Part shown: one piece after another, positions 54,094-61,962 of the stretch
How positions within the stretch are numbered: the first letter of the stretch is position 1
Layout: each line of letters opens with the position of its first letter
Assembly: GCF_014842995.1 (NCBI RefSeq)
Contig: NZ_JACYXL010000008.1
Span: 224,842-288,841, forward strand
Reading direction: 5' to 3'
DNA from: Rhodanobacter sp. 7MK24
Lineage (GTDB): Bacteria; Pseudomonadota; Gammaproteobacteria; Xanthomonadales; Rhodanobacteraceae
Length of the DNA stretch: 64,000 nt
Translations under genes and position numbers: made by a program
Notes under the pieces: generated by a model
The model's database searches: none
What the model saw: the letters and a program-made list of their open reading frames with translations, nothing else
Told to the model about the DNA's origin: nothing

Positions 54094-55410
54094 TTATCCC
54101 TGATTGGCGGCGACATCACGGATCTTCGATCCGCTGCGACCGTAGAAGATGATGTAGGCGTAGCACAGCAGCGGCAGCACGAAGGCATGGTGGATGCCAA
54201 GGTGGTCGGCCAATGCGCCCTGGATATACGGAATCACCGCGCCGCCGACGATGGCCATCACCAGCAGGCTGGAAGCCTTGTCGGTCAAGGGGCCGAGGCG
54301 CTCGATGCCCAGCGCGAAGATAGTCGGGAACATGATCGAGTTGAACAGACCCACCGCCACGATGCTGTACATCGCCAGGCCGTGATAGCTGAGCATGCTG
54401 GCCAGCACCAGCATGCCGGCGATGGCGGCGAACAGCGCCAGCAGCTTGCGTGGATCGAAGCGGGCCAGCAGGAAGGTGCCGATGAAACGCCCCAGCATCG
54501 CGCCGCCCCAGTAATAGGCCACGTAGTCGGCCGCGTGCGCTTCGCTGATGTTGCCGATCTCCGGCTGCGACAGGTAGCTGATCAGGAAGCTGCCGATGGC
54601 CACTTCCGCGCCGACGTAGCAGAAGATCGCGACTACCGCGTAGGCAACGTGCGGAACGCGCAGCGCATCCCACAGCGAATGATCGCGATCGGCGGCGACG
54701 ACATTGCCCAGCCGCGAAGGCAGGCGCACCCACCAGACGAACAGCGCCAGCAGCACCAGCAGCGCGGCCAGCACCAGGTATGGCACCTGCACCAGTTGCG
54801 CCTGCTGCACGTGGTAGGCGGCAAGCTGGGTGTCGGACAGCTTGCTGATCTGATCCGCGCCGAGGATGGTGCCGAGGATCACGATGCCGCCCAGCTTCGG
54901 GCCCAGCGTGGTGCCCAGTGAATTGAGTGTCTGCGCCAGCGTCAGCCGGCTGGACGCGGTGCGCTCCGGCCCGAGCAGGCCGACGTAGGGATTGGCCGCC
55001 ACCTGCAGCACGGTGATGCCGGTGGCGAGCACGAAGAAGGCCGCCAGGAACAGGTCGTAGTTTTGCCACCGCGCGGCCGGCCAGAACATCGCAGCACCGA
55101 CGCCGGCGACCAGCAAGCCAACCACCATGCCGAACTTGAAGCCGATCCGTTCCACCAGCTTGCCCGCGGGCAGCGACATCAGGAAATAGGCGCCGAAGAA
55201 CACGAACTGCACCAGCATCGCCTGGGTGTAGTCGAGCGTGAATAACGCCTTCAAATGCGGGATCAGCACGTCGTTGAGGCTGGTCAGGAAGCCCCACATG
55301 AAGAAGATCACCGTGCAGGACGCCATCGCCGCCGGGTAATCGGTGAAGCGGCCGCCGTCGGCGCCGGCATGGGCGGCGGAAGAGGGCGTTGGTGCGGAGG
55401 CAAAGGCCAT
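54094..55410 (-). CDS. FucP/GluP-type MFS sugar permease
   Basis: This is a 438-aa proton-sugar symporter with 12 helices of the fucose/glucose-galactose (FHS) family. IFFMWGFLTSLNDVLIPHLKALF is the defining first-helix motif. VQFVFFGAYFLMSLPAG and LQVAANPYVGLLGPERTASSRLTLAQTLNSLGT are equally typical. The ATG at 55410 follows AGGGGAA; upstream frame is lacI DNA. It is second in the operon after lacI, 34 bp away. The likely cargo is mannose released by the cluster's mannosidases; fucose is a second option given GH29. Confidence 0.9.
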   Translation of the reverse strand: MAFASAPTPSSAAHAGADGGRFTDYPAAMASCTVIFFMWGFLTSLNDVLIPHLKALFTLDYTQAMLVQFVFFGAYFLMSLPAGKLVERIGFKFGMVVGLLVAGVGAAMFWPAARWQNYDLFLAAFFVLATGITVLQVAANPYVGLLGPERTASSRLTLAQTLNSLGTTLGPKLGGIVILGTILGADQISKLSDTQLAAYHVQQAQLVQVPYLVLAALLVLLALFVWWVRLPSRLGNVVAADRDHSLWDALRVPHVAYAVVAIFCYVGAEVAIGSFLISYLSQPEIGNISEAHAADYVAYYWGGAMLGRFIGTFLLARFDPRKLLALFAAIAGMLVLASMLSYHGLAMYSIVAVGLFNSIMFPTIFALGIERLGPLTDKASSLLVMAIVGGAVIPYIQGALADHLGIHHAFVLPLLCYAYIIFYGRSGSKIRDVAANQG

Positions 55411-55444
55411 TCGGTTCCCCTGGAGCGATGGGTAGTGCGATGAA

Positions 55445-56503
55445 TCAGGGCGTGGGCGGCGGGCAGCTACTGCCCCGCACGACCAGTTGCACCGGGAACA
55501 CGGTGCGCTGTGGCTCGGCCTCCGGCTCGCCGAGGCGGCGCAACAGCAGTTCGGCGGCCTGGCGCCCGCGCGCGCGCGGCATGGAGGCAAGCGTGGTAAG
55601 CGGCGGTGCGCTCAACGCGGCTTCGGCGATGTCGTCGAAGCCGGTCACGGCGAAGTCGCGGCCGGGCCGGATGCCGCGCTGGTACAGGCCCAGCATCAGG
55701 CCCAGCGCCACCGCGTCGTTGTAGCAGACCGCCGCGGTGGGTGCGGGCGAGTCGAAGAACAGTGCGCCGCACTGCGCCGCCGCGTCCACGCGGTTCGGTG
55801 CGCACTCGATGCGCCAGTGCGGTTCGATCGGCAGGCCTGCCGCCTTCATGGCCTCGACGTAGCCGGCATGGCGTTGCTGGCAGGAGCTTGAATTCGCGTG
55901 GCCGCCAAAGAAGGCGATGCGCTTCTGGCCCAGCGCGATCAGGTGTTCAGTCGCCAGCCGCGCGCCGCGCTGGTTGTCCAGCATCAGCCGGTCCCATGGC
56001 GCGTCGGACGAGGCCTTGCCGGCGAGTTCGCGGTTGAACAGCAGCAGCGGCGTGCGCACGCCGATGGTCTTCAGCACCTGGCCTGCATCGCTGCCTTCCG
56101 CGGGCGAGAGGATCACCCCGGCCGGATCGTGCTCCAGCAGCGAGCCGAGCACCGCCTGCTCGCGTGCGATCGATTCCCCGGTGCTGCCCAGCAGGGTGAC
56201 GTAGCCGGCGCCGCCGAGCGCCTCGTCCACGCCGGTGGCAAATTCGGCGAAGAACGGATTGGCGAGGTCGTTGAGAACCAGCGCGATGCTGGACGAGGTA
56301 CGCCGGCGCAGGTTGGCCGCGGCGCGGTTGTAGACGTAACCTTGGCGGCGCAGTTCCTCCTCGACGCGGGCGCGGGTGACCTTGTTGACCAGCGGGCTGC
56401 CGCGCAACACCAGCGACACCGTGGCCCGCGACACGTCGCAGCCTGCGGCGATGTCGGCGAGAGTGATCTTGCGGTTGGCGTGAGGCGTGGTGTCCGTTGC
56501 CAT
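55445..56503 (-). CDS. LacI-family transcriptional regulator of the mannose/N-glycan cluster
   Basis: This 352-aa repressor has an HTH (ITLADIAAGCDVSRATVSLVLRG, about residues 13-35), a hinge helix (RVEEELRRQGYVYNRAAANLRR) and a periplasmic-binding-protein-like effector domain (SIALVLNDLANPFFAEFATGVDEAL ... RIAFFGGHANSSS ... AVCYNDAVALGLMLGLY ... VTGFDDIAEAAL). It heads the operon with the permease, fructokinase and AGE genes. Candidate operators lie 23 bp upstream of its own start and upstream of the divergent GH92, so autoregulation and control of mannosidases are expected. The effector is probably mannose or a derivative. Confidence 0.92.
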   Translation of the reverse strand: MATDTTPHANRKITLADIAAGCDVSRATVSLVLRGSPLVNKVTRARVEEELRRQGYVYNRAAANLRRRTSSSIALVLNDLANPFFAEFATGVDEALGGAGYVTLLGSTGESIAREQAVLGSLLEHDPAGVILSPAEGSDAGQVLKTIGVRTPLLLFNRELAGKASSDAPWDRLMLDNQRGARLATEHLIALGQKRIAFFGGHANSSSCQQRHAGYVEAMKAAGLPIEPHWRIECAPNRVDAAAQCGALFFDSPAPTAAVCYNDAVALGLMLGLYQRGIRPGRDFAVTGFDDIAEAALSAPPLTTLASMPRARGRQAAELLLRRLGEPEAEPQRTVFPVQLVVRGSSCPPPTP

Positions 56504-56517
56504 GCTCGTCTAAGGTT

Positions 56518-56535
56518 GATTGGAACGATCAAAAT
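56518..56535. promoter_or_regulatory. Glycan-cluster operator site D (lacI side)
   Basis: GATTGGAAC|GATCAAAAT is centred 23 bp upstream of the lacI start, a position suited to autorepression. The right half ATTTTGATC fits the common half-site ATTTRRATC. Confidence 0.58.
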
Positions 56536-56608
56536 GTAGCGTATGCGCGGCACGCGTGGTTCCGCGTTGCAACATGCACATATCCCTGCCGCAATGGTAG
56601 CGTCCCCG

Positions 56609-56626
56609 GGTTGGAACGATTCAAAT
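56609..56626. promoter_or_regulatory. Glycan-cluster operator site E (GH92-3 side)
   Basis: GGTTGGAAC|GATTCAAAT is centred 91 bp from site D and about 165 bp upstream of the GH92-3 start. Sites D and E share TTGGAACGAT and could be bound together by a LacI tetramer with a DNA loop. Confidence 0.58.
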
Positions 56627-56781
56627 TTTTTGCGATCGGCAGGGTTTTGGTCGTCTTTGATCGCGAGGGCCGACGGTCAACCACGGCTGGAGCCCGGGCC
56701 TTCGCGATGATCCACGATCACTGGAACCGAAGGGTGGCCGTCCTGGCCGCACCTTTTACAAAGCAATCGAAGGGGCGACCC

Positions 56782-59124
56782 ATGAAGCAGCGCGGCAAGC
56801 AGGTTTGTTCGGCACTCGCGATGGCGGTGTCGCTGGCCTTGTCCAGCGGTGGCGCGTTGGCGGCGGCCACGGGCGGCAATGCGGCTGCGGTCGATCCGCG
56901 CATCGGCACTGGCGGCGACGGCCATACCTTCCCGGGCGCGACGGTGCCCTTCGGCATGATCCAGCTGTCGCCCGATACCGCGATGCCGGACTTCAAGCAT
57001 GCCTACAAATGGGCCGCCGGCTACCAGTACGGCGACGGCACGATCATGGGTTTCTCGCACACGCACTTCTCCGGCTCCGGCCATTCGGACATGGGCGACG
57101 TGCTGGTGATGCCGATCGCCGGCGACGTGAAGCTGGATCCGGGCGATGCGGACAAGCCAGGTAGCGGCTACCGCTCGCGCTTCAGCCACGGCACCGAGGT
57201 GGAGCAGGCCGGCTACTACGCGGTCACCCTGAGCGATTACGGCGTGCGGGCGGAACTTACGGCCTCGCCGCGCATCGGCTGGCACCGCTACACCTTCCCC
57301 AAGGACAAGCCGGCACACGTGCTGCTGGATTTCCGCCCCAGCATCTACGACTACCCCGGCAAGGTGCTGTGGTCCGATCTGCGCGTGCGTGCGGACGGCA
57401 CGGTGACGGGTTGCCGCACCACGCGCGGCTGGGCGCCCGGGCGCGAGCTGTGCTTCGCGATGCGCTTCAGCCAGCCGATGACTTCGCGCACGCTATACAA
57501 CCGCGAGACGGGTCTGGTCTACAACGGCTTCAAGGGGCCGGGCAACCAGCCGCAGGACAATGACGCCGAAAACGGCCGTGCACTGGAAGGCGTGTTCGAC
57601 TTCGGCAACCTCGGCAAGCCGCTGCTGGCGAAGGTGGCGATCTCCCCGGTAAGTGAAGCCAATGCCGTCGCCAACCTCGACCAGGACGGCAAGGGCTGGG
57701 ATTTCGACGCACGCCACGCCAGCGCCACCGCGGCCTGGAACAAGGCGCTGTCCGCCATCGACGTGGAAGGCACGCCGGAGCAGCGCACCGGCTTCTACAC
57801 TTCTCTCTACCACGCCATGCTCGCGCCCACGCTGAGCATGGACGTGAACGGGGAATACCGTGGCCCCGACCACCAGGTGCACAAGGCGGACGGCTTCGAG
57901 TTCTATTCGAGCTGGTCGATGTGGGACGTGTACCGTGCCGAGGAGCCGTTGATGGTGCTGCTGCGGCCCGACCTCAGCACGCAGTTCATCCGCTCCCTGA
58001 TCGCCGCGCAGAAGGCCAGCCCGTTCGGCATGCTGCCGGTGTGGGCGTACCAGGGCCTGGAAACCTGGTGCATGACGGGCTACCACGCGGTGGCGATCAT
58101 CGCCGACGCCTACATCAAGGGCGTGCGCGGCTTCGATGCGGACCAGGCGCTGAAGGCCATGGTGTCCACGGCCACCTACGGCAACTATGGCGACCTCGCC
58201 GATTACATGAAGCTCGGTTACGTGCCCATCGACAAGGAGACGGAGGCCGGCTCCAAGACCCAGGAATACGCCTACGACGACTGGGCCATCGCGCAGATGG
58301 CCAAGGCGCTGGGCAAGAACGATGTCTACGCCACCTTTGAAAAGCGTGCGGCCAACTGGCGCAACGTGTGGGATCCGCAGACCAGTTTCATGCGCGCGAA
58401 GCTCAGCAACGGCCAGTTCCGCACGCCGTTCGACCCCACCTCGGCCGCCTACGGCAGCGACTACACCGAAGCCAATGCGTGGCAATACTCGTGGTATGTG
58501 CCGCAGGACGTGGCGGGCCTGGTGGCCGCCTATGGCGGCGACGCGAAGTTCACTGGCAAGCTGGACCAGATGTTCGACGCCAAGGTGGACCCGGCGATCT
58601 TCAAGAACGTGGAAGACATCACCGGCCTGATCGGCTGGTACGCGCACGGCAACGAACCCAGCCATCACATTGCCTATCTCTACGACTACGCCGGCGCGCC
58701 CTGGAAGACGCAGCAGCGGCTGAAGCAGATCATGGACAGCCAGTACGGCGTCAAGCCGGACGGCCTCGTCGGCAACGACGACCTCGGCCAGATGTCGGCC
58801 TGGTACATCTTCACCGCGCTGGGTTTCTACCCCGTCACCCCGGCCAGCGACGAATACGCCATCGGCCGCCCCTTCGTGCCGAAGGCCGTGCTGCATCTGC
58901 CGAACGGGCACGCGTTCACCATCGTGGCCGAGCACATGGACGACGCGCACCCGTATGTCGGATCGGTCACGCTCAACGGCAAGCCGCTGGATCGCGTTTT
59001 CCTGCGTCATGCCGAGATCCTCGCCGGCGGCGAGTTGCGCTTCGTGATGCAGGCGCAGCCGAACAGGCAATGGGGCACGGCGACCACGGCACGGCCAACG
59101 TCGATGAGCGCGTGGCAGCAGTGA
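56782..59124 (+). CDS. GH92 exo-alpha-mannosidase 3, Sec-exported
   Basis: This 780-aa GH92 is divergent from lacI. The ATG at 56782 follows GAAGGGGCGA, and the signal peptide is VCSALAMAVSLALSSGGALA. Canonical blocks: RIGTGGDGHTFPGATVPFGM in the beta-sandwich, YTEANAWQYSWYVPQDV (acid Glu), HGNEPSHHIAYLYDYAG (near 622) and GNDDLGQMSAWYIFTALG (Asp pair). Unlike GH92-1 it uses a Sec rather than a Tat signal. It is monocistronic and sits next to the LacI operators. Confidence 0.93.
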   Translation: MKQRGKQVCSALAMAVSLALSSGGALAAATGGNAAAVDPRIGTGGDGHTFPGATVPFGMIQLSPDTAMPDFKHAYKWAAGYQYGDGTIMGFSHTHFSGSGHSDMGDVLVMPIAGDVKLDPGDADKPGSGYRSRFSHGTEVEQAGYYAVTLSDYGVRAELTASPRIGWHRYTFPKDKPAHVLLDFRPSIYDYPGKVLWSDLRVRADGTVTGCRTTRGWAPGRELCFAMRFSQPMTSRTLYNRETGLVYNGFKGPGNQPQDNDAENGRALEGVFDFGNLGKPLLAKVAISPVSEANAVANLDQDGKGWDFDARHASATAAWNKALSAIDVEGTPEQRTGFYTSLYHAMLAPTLSMDVNGEYRGPDHQVHKADGFEFYSSWSMWDVYRAEEPLMVLLRPDLSTQFIRSLIAAQKASPFGMLPVWAYQGLETWCMTGYHAVAIIADAYIKGVRGFDADQALKAMVSTATYGNYGDLADYMKLGYVPIDKETEAGSKTQEYAYDDWAIAQMAKALGKNDVYATFEKRAANWRNVWDPQTSFMRAKLSNGQFRTPFDPTSAAYGSDYTEANAWQYSWYVPQDVAGLVAAYGGDAKFTGKLDQMFDAKVDPAIFKNVEDITGLIGWYAHGNEPSHHIAYLYDYAGAPWKTQQRLKQIMDSQYGVKPDGLVGNDDLGQMSAWYIFTALGFYPVTPASDEYAIGRPFVPKAVLHLPNGHAFTIVAEHMDDAHPYVGSVTLNGKPLDRVFLRHAEILAGGELRFVMQAQPNRQWGTATTARPTSMSAWQQ

Positions 59125-59710
59125 GGGTCCGTCCATGATCTCCGCATGGCTGGCACAAAGGATCTCTGCCAGCATGCCTGCGTCATCACCCGGTCATGGG
59201 CGGGCGTTTCCCGTCCTTCCGTTCGGGTTGACCGGCCTGCGGTTGCCGAAAAGCGCCATGGCAGGATGCCGGGCTTGACAATCCCGGCTTCCAGATAGGG
59301 TGCTGAGTAGCCGTGCTGTCCATCGCGTAGGCGGGAGCGGTTCCGGAATCCTCGACGCGGCCTGCCTGCAGTCCCAGTGGATTGAATGAGGCCGTCTTTC
59401 TGGTTGTTTCTCTTGACTCCGGGCATCCTGCCCTGCGACCTTCGGGCAGGCTTTGCCGTTCGCCAGCGCTCTTGCGCTGGCGTGAATCAGCATGGAGAGC
59501 AGGAAGTCGGGCGCTGGCAGGCCATCGAAGCCACTTTGTTACTTGCGATAACGCAGTTCCTCGTCTGCAACGTCGAAAAGGGTGGGGCGGGAGTTTTGGA
59601 CAGATACTGCCTGCAGGTTGGCCGTCGCCGGCAAACCTGCGCAGAATAGGGAGAGCGTCCGAAGGGGAGCCGGGCGCTACCGAGCCGGAGTCGCCAATGT
59701 TGCGTGTCCG
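59125..59710. other. 586-bp intergenic region containing a dispersed repeat
   Basis: No credible gene is seen. The centre is repeat copy 2 (59322-59547); the last 160 bp should hold the promoter of the kinase operon. Short open frames here are translations of the repeat. Confidence 0.5.
59322..59547. repeat. Dispersed intergenic repeat, copy 2
   Basis: It is collinear with 27545-27773: same start ATCGCGTAGG, shared CATCCTGCC and GGCAGGCTT blocks and a shared end near CTTTGTTACTTGCG. It contains the short hairpin CCAGCGC TCTT GCGCTGG. The two copies differ at many positions, so they are old or under little constraint. Confidence 0.6.
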
Positions 59711-61507
59711 ATGAAAACCCAAGGCCTGCCGCGCTGGCGTTTCGCTGGCCTGCTGCTCGCGATGGTCGTCATCGTGGCGTTGCCGTACTTCGCCATGCGC
59801 GTGATGGCTGAGCAGACGCAGCAGGCCAATCTCTGGCTCAATCATGCCAGTACGATCAAGGTACTCACCTACCGCATCGCTTATCTGATCCGCGACAGCG
59901 AGGCGGCGAGCTATCGCATCCTTGCCGGCGATGGCGATGCGTCCGTCGAGCAGCGCGCTCTCGAGGCCAGGGGCAGGATCCCGTCCCTGCTGGATCAGCT
60001 GCATGCGCTGACCCTCGACAGTCCAGAGCAGCAGGCGAGCATCGGCGCACTGGAGAGCGTGGTCAACGGCCGCATCACGCTGGTGAACCAGGCGCTGGCG
60101 CGGATGCACAAGGGCGATGCCGGCGGGGCGCGGCAATCGCTGCGCGACGCCGGTGACCTGTTTCGCATGAATACGCTGACCGACGACATCGTGCAGTCCG
60201 CTGACCGCCTGCTGGCCGAGCGCGGCCGTGATGTCAAACAGCAGGTGCACCGCAGCCAGTTCGTGCTCGGCCTGATTGCGTTGGCGCAGTTGCTGTTGCT
60301 GATCGTGGTGGTGGTCACCTCCGAACGGCAGATCGGCAAGCGCCAGCTGGCGGAAACCCGCGAGGGCCGCGCGGTGTTGCGTTCGCAGATGATCGTGCAG
60401 GCGGTGCGTGAGCCGATCGGCTTGTTCGACGAGCAATTGCGCAGCCTGCTGGTGAACGCCGCGTTCGGCGAGTTGTACGGGCTGGATCCGAAACACCAGC
60501 GCGCGCTGTCGTTGCCGCAGATCGGCAATGGCGCATGGAGCGACGGCGCGCTGCTGCAGCGGCTCAACGACGTGCTGCTGCGCGACCGCGAACTGTGGGA
60601 TTACGAAGTGGTGCAGCACACCCCCGACGGCGTGGACCGGCACGTGGTGGTCAACGCGCGGCGCATCCAGCAGCAGGACAGTGACGCGCAGGCGCTGCTG
60701 CTCACCGTGAGCGACGTCACCGCGCGCGCGCTGGCCGAGCACAAGGTCAACGAGCTGAACCACCAGCTGGAGGGCAAGGTGGCGCAGATCACCGATGTCA
60801 ACCGCGAGCTGGAGGCCTTCAGTTATTCCGTCTCGCACGATCTGCGCGCGCCGCTCCGCCACATCGCCGGCTTCGCGCGCAAATTGCGCCAGCATCTCGG
60901 CGAGCAGGTTGACGAAACCGGCGTCCACTACCTCGACGTGATCGGCGACTCGGCGCAGCGCATGGGACAGCTGATCGAGGACCTGCTGGTGTTCTCGCGT
61001 CTTGGCCGCGGCGCGTTGCGCCTGCAGCCGGTGGACATGCAGTCGCTGGCGGAGGAGGCGCGCGCACTGTGCGTGGCGGAGACGTCGGAGCGGCGGATCA
61101 GCTGGTCGATGGCGCCGCTGCCCATCGTGGTGGGCGACGAGAACATGCTGCGCACGGTGTGGCAGAACCTGATCGGCAACGCGGTGAAGTACACCGGCCA
61201 GCGTGAAGTCGCGCATATCGCGGTGGATGTGCAACGCAGCCGCAACGGCGACTATGTATTCACCGTGAGCGACGACGGTGCAGGTTTCGACATGCAGTAC
61301 GCTGACAAGCTGTTCGGTGTGTTCCAGCGTCTGCACCGCGCTTCGGACTTTCCGGGTAACGGCATCGGTCTCGCCAACGTGCGGCGCATCCTCGCGCGCC
61401 ACGGTGGCCGCGCCTGGGCCGAGGCCGAGCCTGATCACGGTGCGCGTTTCCATTTTTCGCTGCCGGCACGAGACCTGTCCGGTATAACCAACGAGGGATT
61501 TTCGTGA
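59711..61507 (+). CDS. Sensor histidine kinase, CHASE3-like/PAS/phytochrome-type kinase core
   Basis: This 598-aa membrane kinase has TM1 (FAGLLLAMVVIVALPYFAM), a periplasmic all-helical domain resembling CHASE3 (RIAYLIRDSEAASYRILAG ...), TM2 (VLGLIALAQLLLLIVVVV), a PAS-like region (IVQAVREPIGLFDEQLRSLLVNAAF), a coiled coil and the HisKA box FSYSVSHDLRAPLRHIAGF. ATP-binding motifs are NLIGNAVKYTG, VSDDGAGFDM and GNGIGLANVRRI. The HisKA type is that of bacteriophytochrome-related kinases, which pair with small Rcp1-like regulators. The stop overlaps the next gene (TGATG). Signal unknown. Confidence 0.9.
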   Translation: MKTQGLPRWRFAGLLLAMVVIVALPYFAMRVMAEQTQQANLWLNHASTIKVLTYRIAYLIRDSEAASYRILAGDGDASVEQRALEARGRIPSLLDQLHALTLDSPEQQASIGALESVVNGRITLVNQALARMHKGDAGGARQSLRDAGDLFRMNTLTDDIVQSADRLLAERGRDVKQQVHRSQFVLGLIALAQLLLLIVVVVTSERQIGKRQLAETREGRAVLRSQMIVQAVREPIGLFDEQLRSLLVNAAFGELYGLDPKHQRALSLPQIGNGAWSDGALLQRLNDVLLRDRELWDYEVVQHTPDGVDRHVVVNARRIQQQDSDAQALLLTVSDVTARALAEHKVNELNHQLEGKVAQITDVNRELEAFSYSVSHDLRAPLRHIAGFARKLRQHLGEQVDETGVHYLDVIGDSAQRMGQLIEDLLVFSRLGRGALRLQPVDMQSLAEEARALCVAETSERRISWSMAPLPIVVGDENMLRTVWQNLIGNAVKYTGQREVAHIAVDVQRSRNGDYVFTVSDDGAGFDMQYADKLFGVFQRLHRASDFPGNGIGLANVRRILARHGGRAWAEAEPDHGARFHFSLPARDLSGITNEGFS

Positions 61508-61950
61508 TGAATCGCCACATCCGCACCATCCTGCTGGTCGAAGACAGCATGGCTGACGCCGAAATGTCGCTGGACGCGTTGCGCGAAGCCAATCTCGCCA
61601 ACCCGGTGGTGCATCTGCAGGATGGCGTGGAGTGCATGGACTGGCTGCAATGCCGCGGCGCCTGGGCCACGCGCGAACCGGGCAACCCCGTCGTGGTGCT
61701 GCTGGACATCAAGATGCCGCGCATGGATGGCCTGGAAGTGCTCAAGCACATGCGTGCCGACAAGCGACTGAAGCGCATCCCGGTGGTGATCCTTTCTTCT
61801 TCGCGTGAGGAAAGCGATCTGGCGCACAGCTGGGACCTCGGCGTGAACGCCTACGTCATCAAGCCAGTGGACGTGGATCAGTTCTTCAACGCCGTGCGCA
61901 CGCTGGGGCAATTCTGGGCGGTGTTGAACCAGGCGCCCGAATACGATTGA
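61507..61950 (+). CDS. Single-domain response regulator (Rcp1-like)
   Basis: This 147-aa receiver has acidic residues in LLVEDSMADAEM, phospho-Asp in VVVLLDIKMPRMDG, Ser in VVILSSSREE and Lys in YVIKPVDV. There is no output domain. The insert after beta-2 and the C-terminal AVRTLGQFWAVLNQAP are typical of Rcp1-type partners of phytochrome-like kinases. ATG 61507 overlaps the kinase stop by one base; a GTG one codon earlier is possible. It lies 12 bp before the hybrid gene. Confidence 0.92.
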   Translation: MNRHIRTILLVEDSMADAEMSLDALREANLANPVVHLQDGVECMDWLQCRGAWATREPGNPVVVLLDIKMPRMDGLEVLKHMRADKRLKRIPVVILSSSREESDLAHSWDLGVNAYVIKPVDVDQFFNAVRTLGQFWAVLNQAPEYD

Positions 61951-61962
61951 GGACCACGAGCA

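Noticed and set aside
59386..59649. Short frame in the gap before the kinase operon
   Set aside because: It lies largely within the dispersed repeat and has no homologue-like features.
59582..59710. N-terminal extension of the sensor kinase
   Set aside because: The added 43 residues are Arg/Gly-rich and precede a normal signal-anchor start at 59711.
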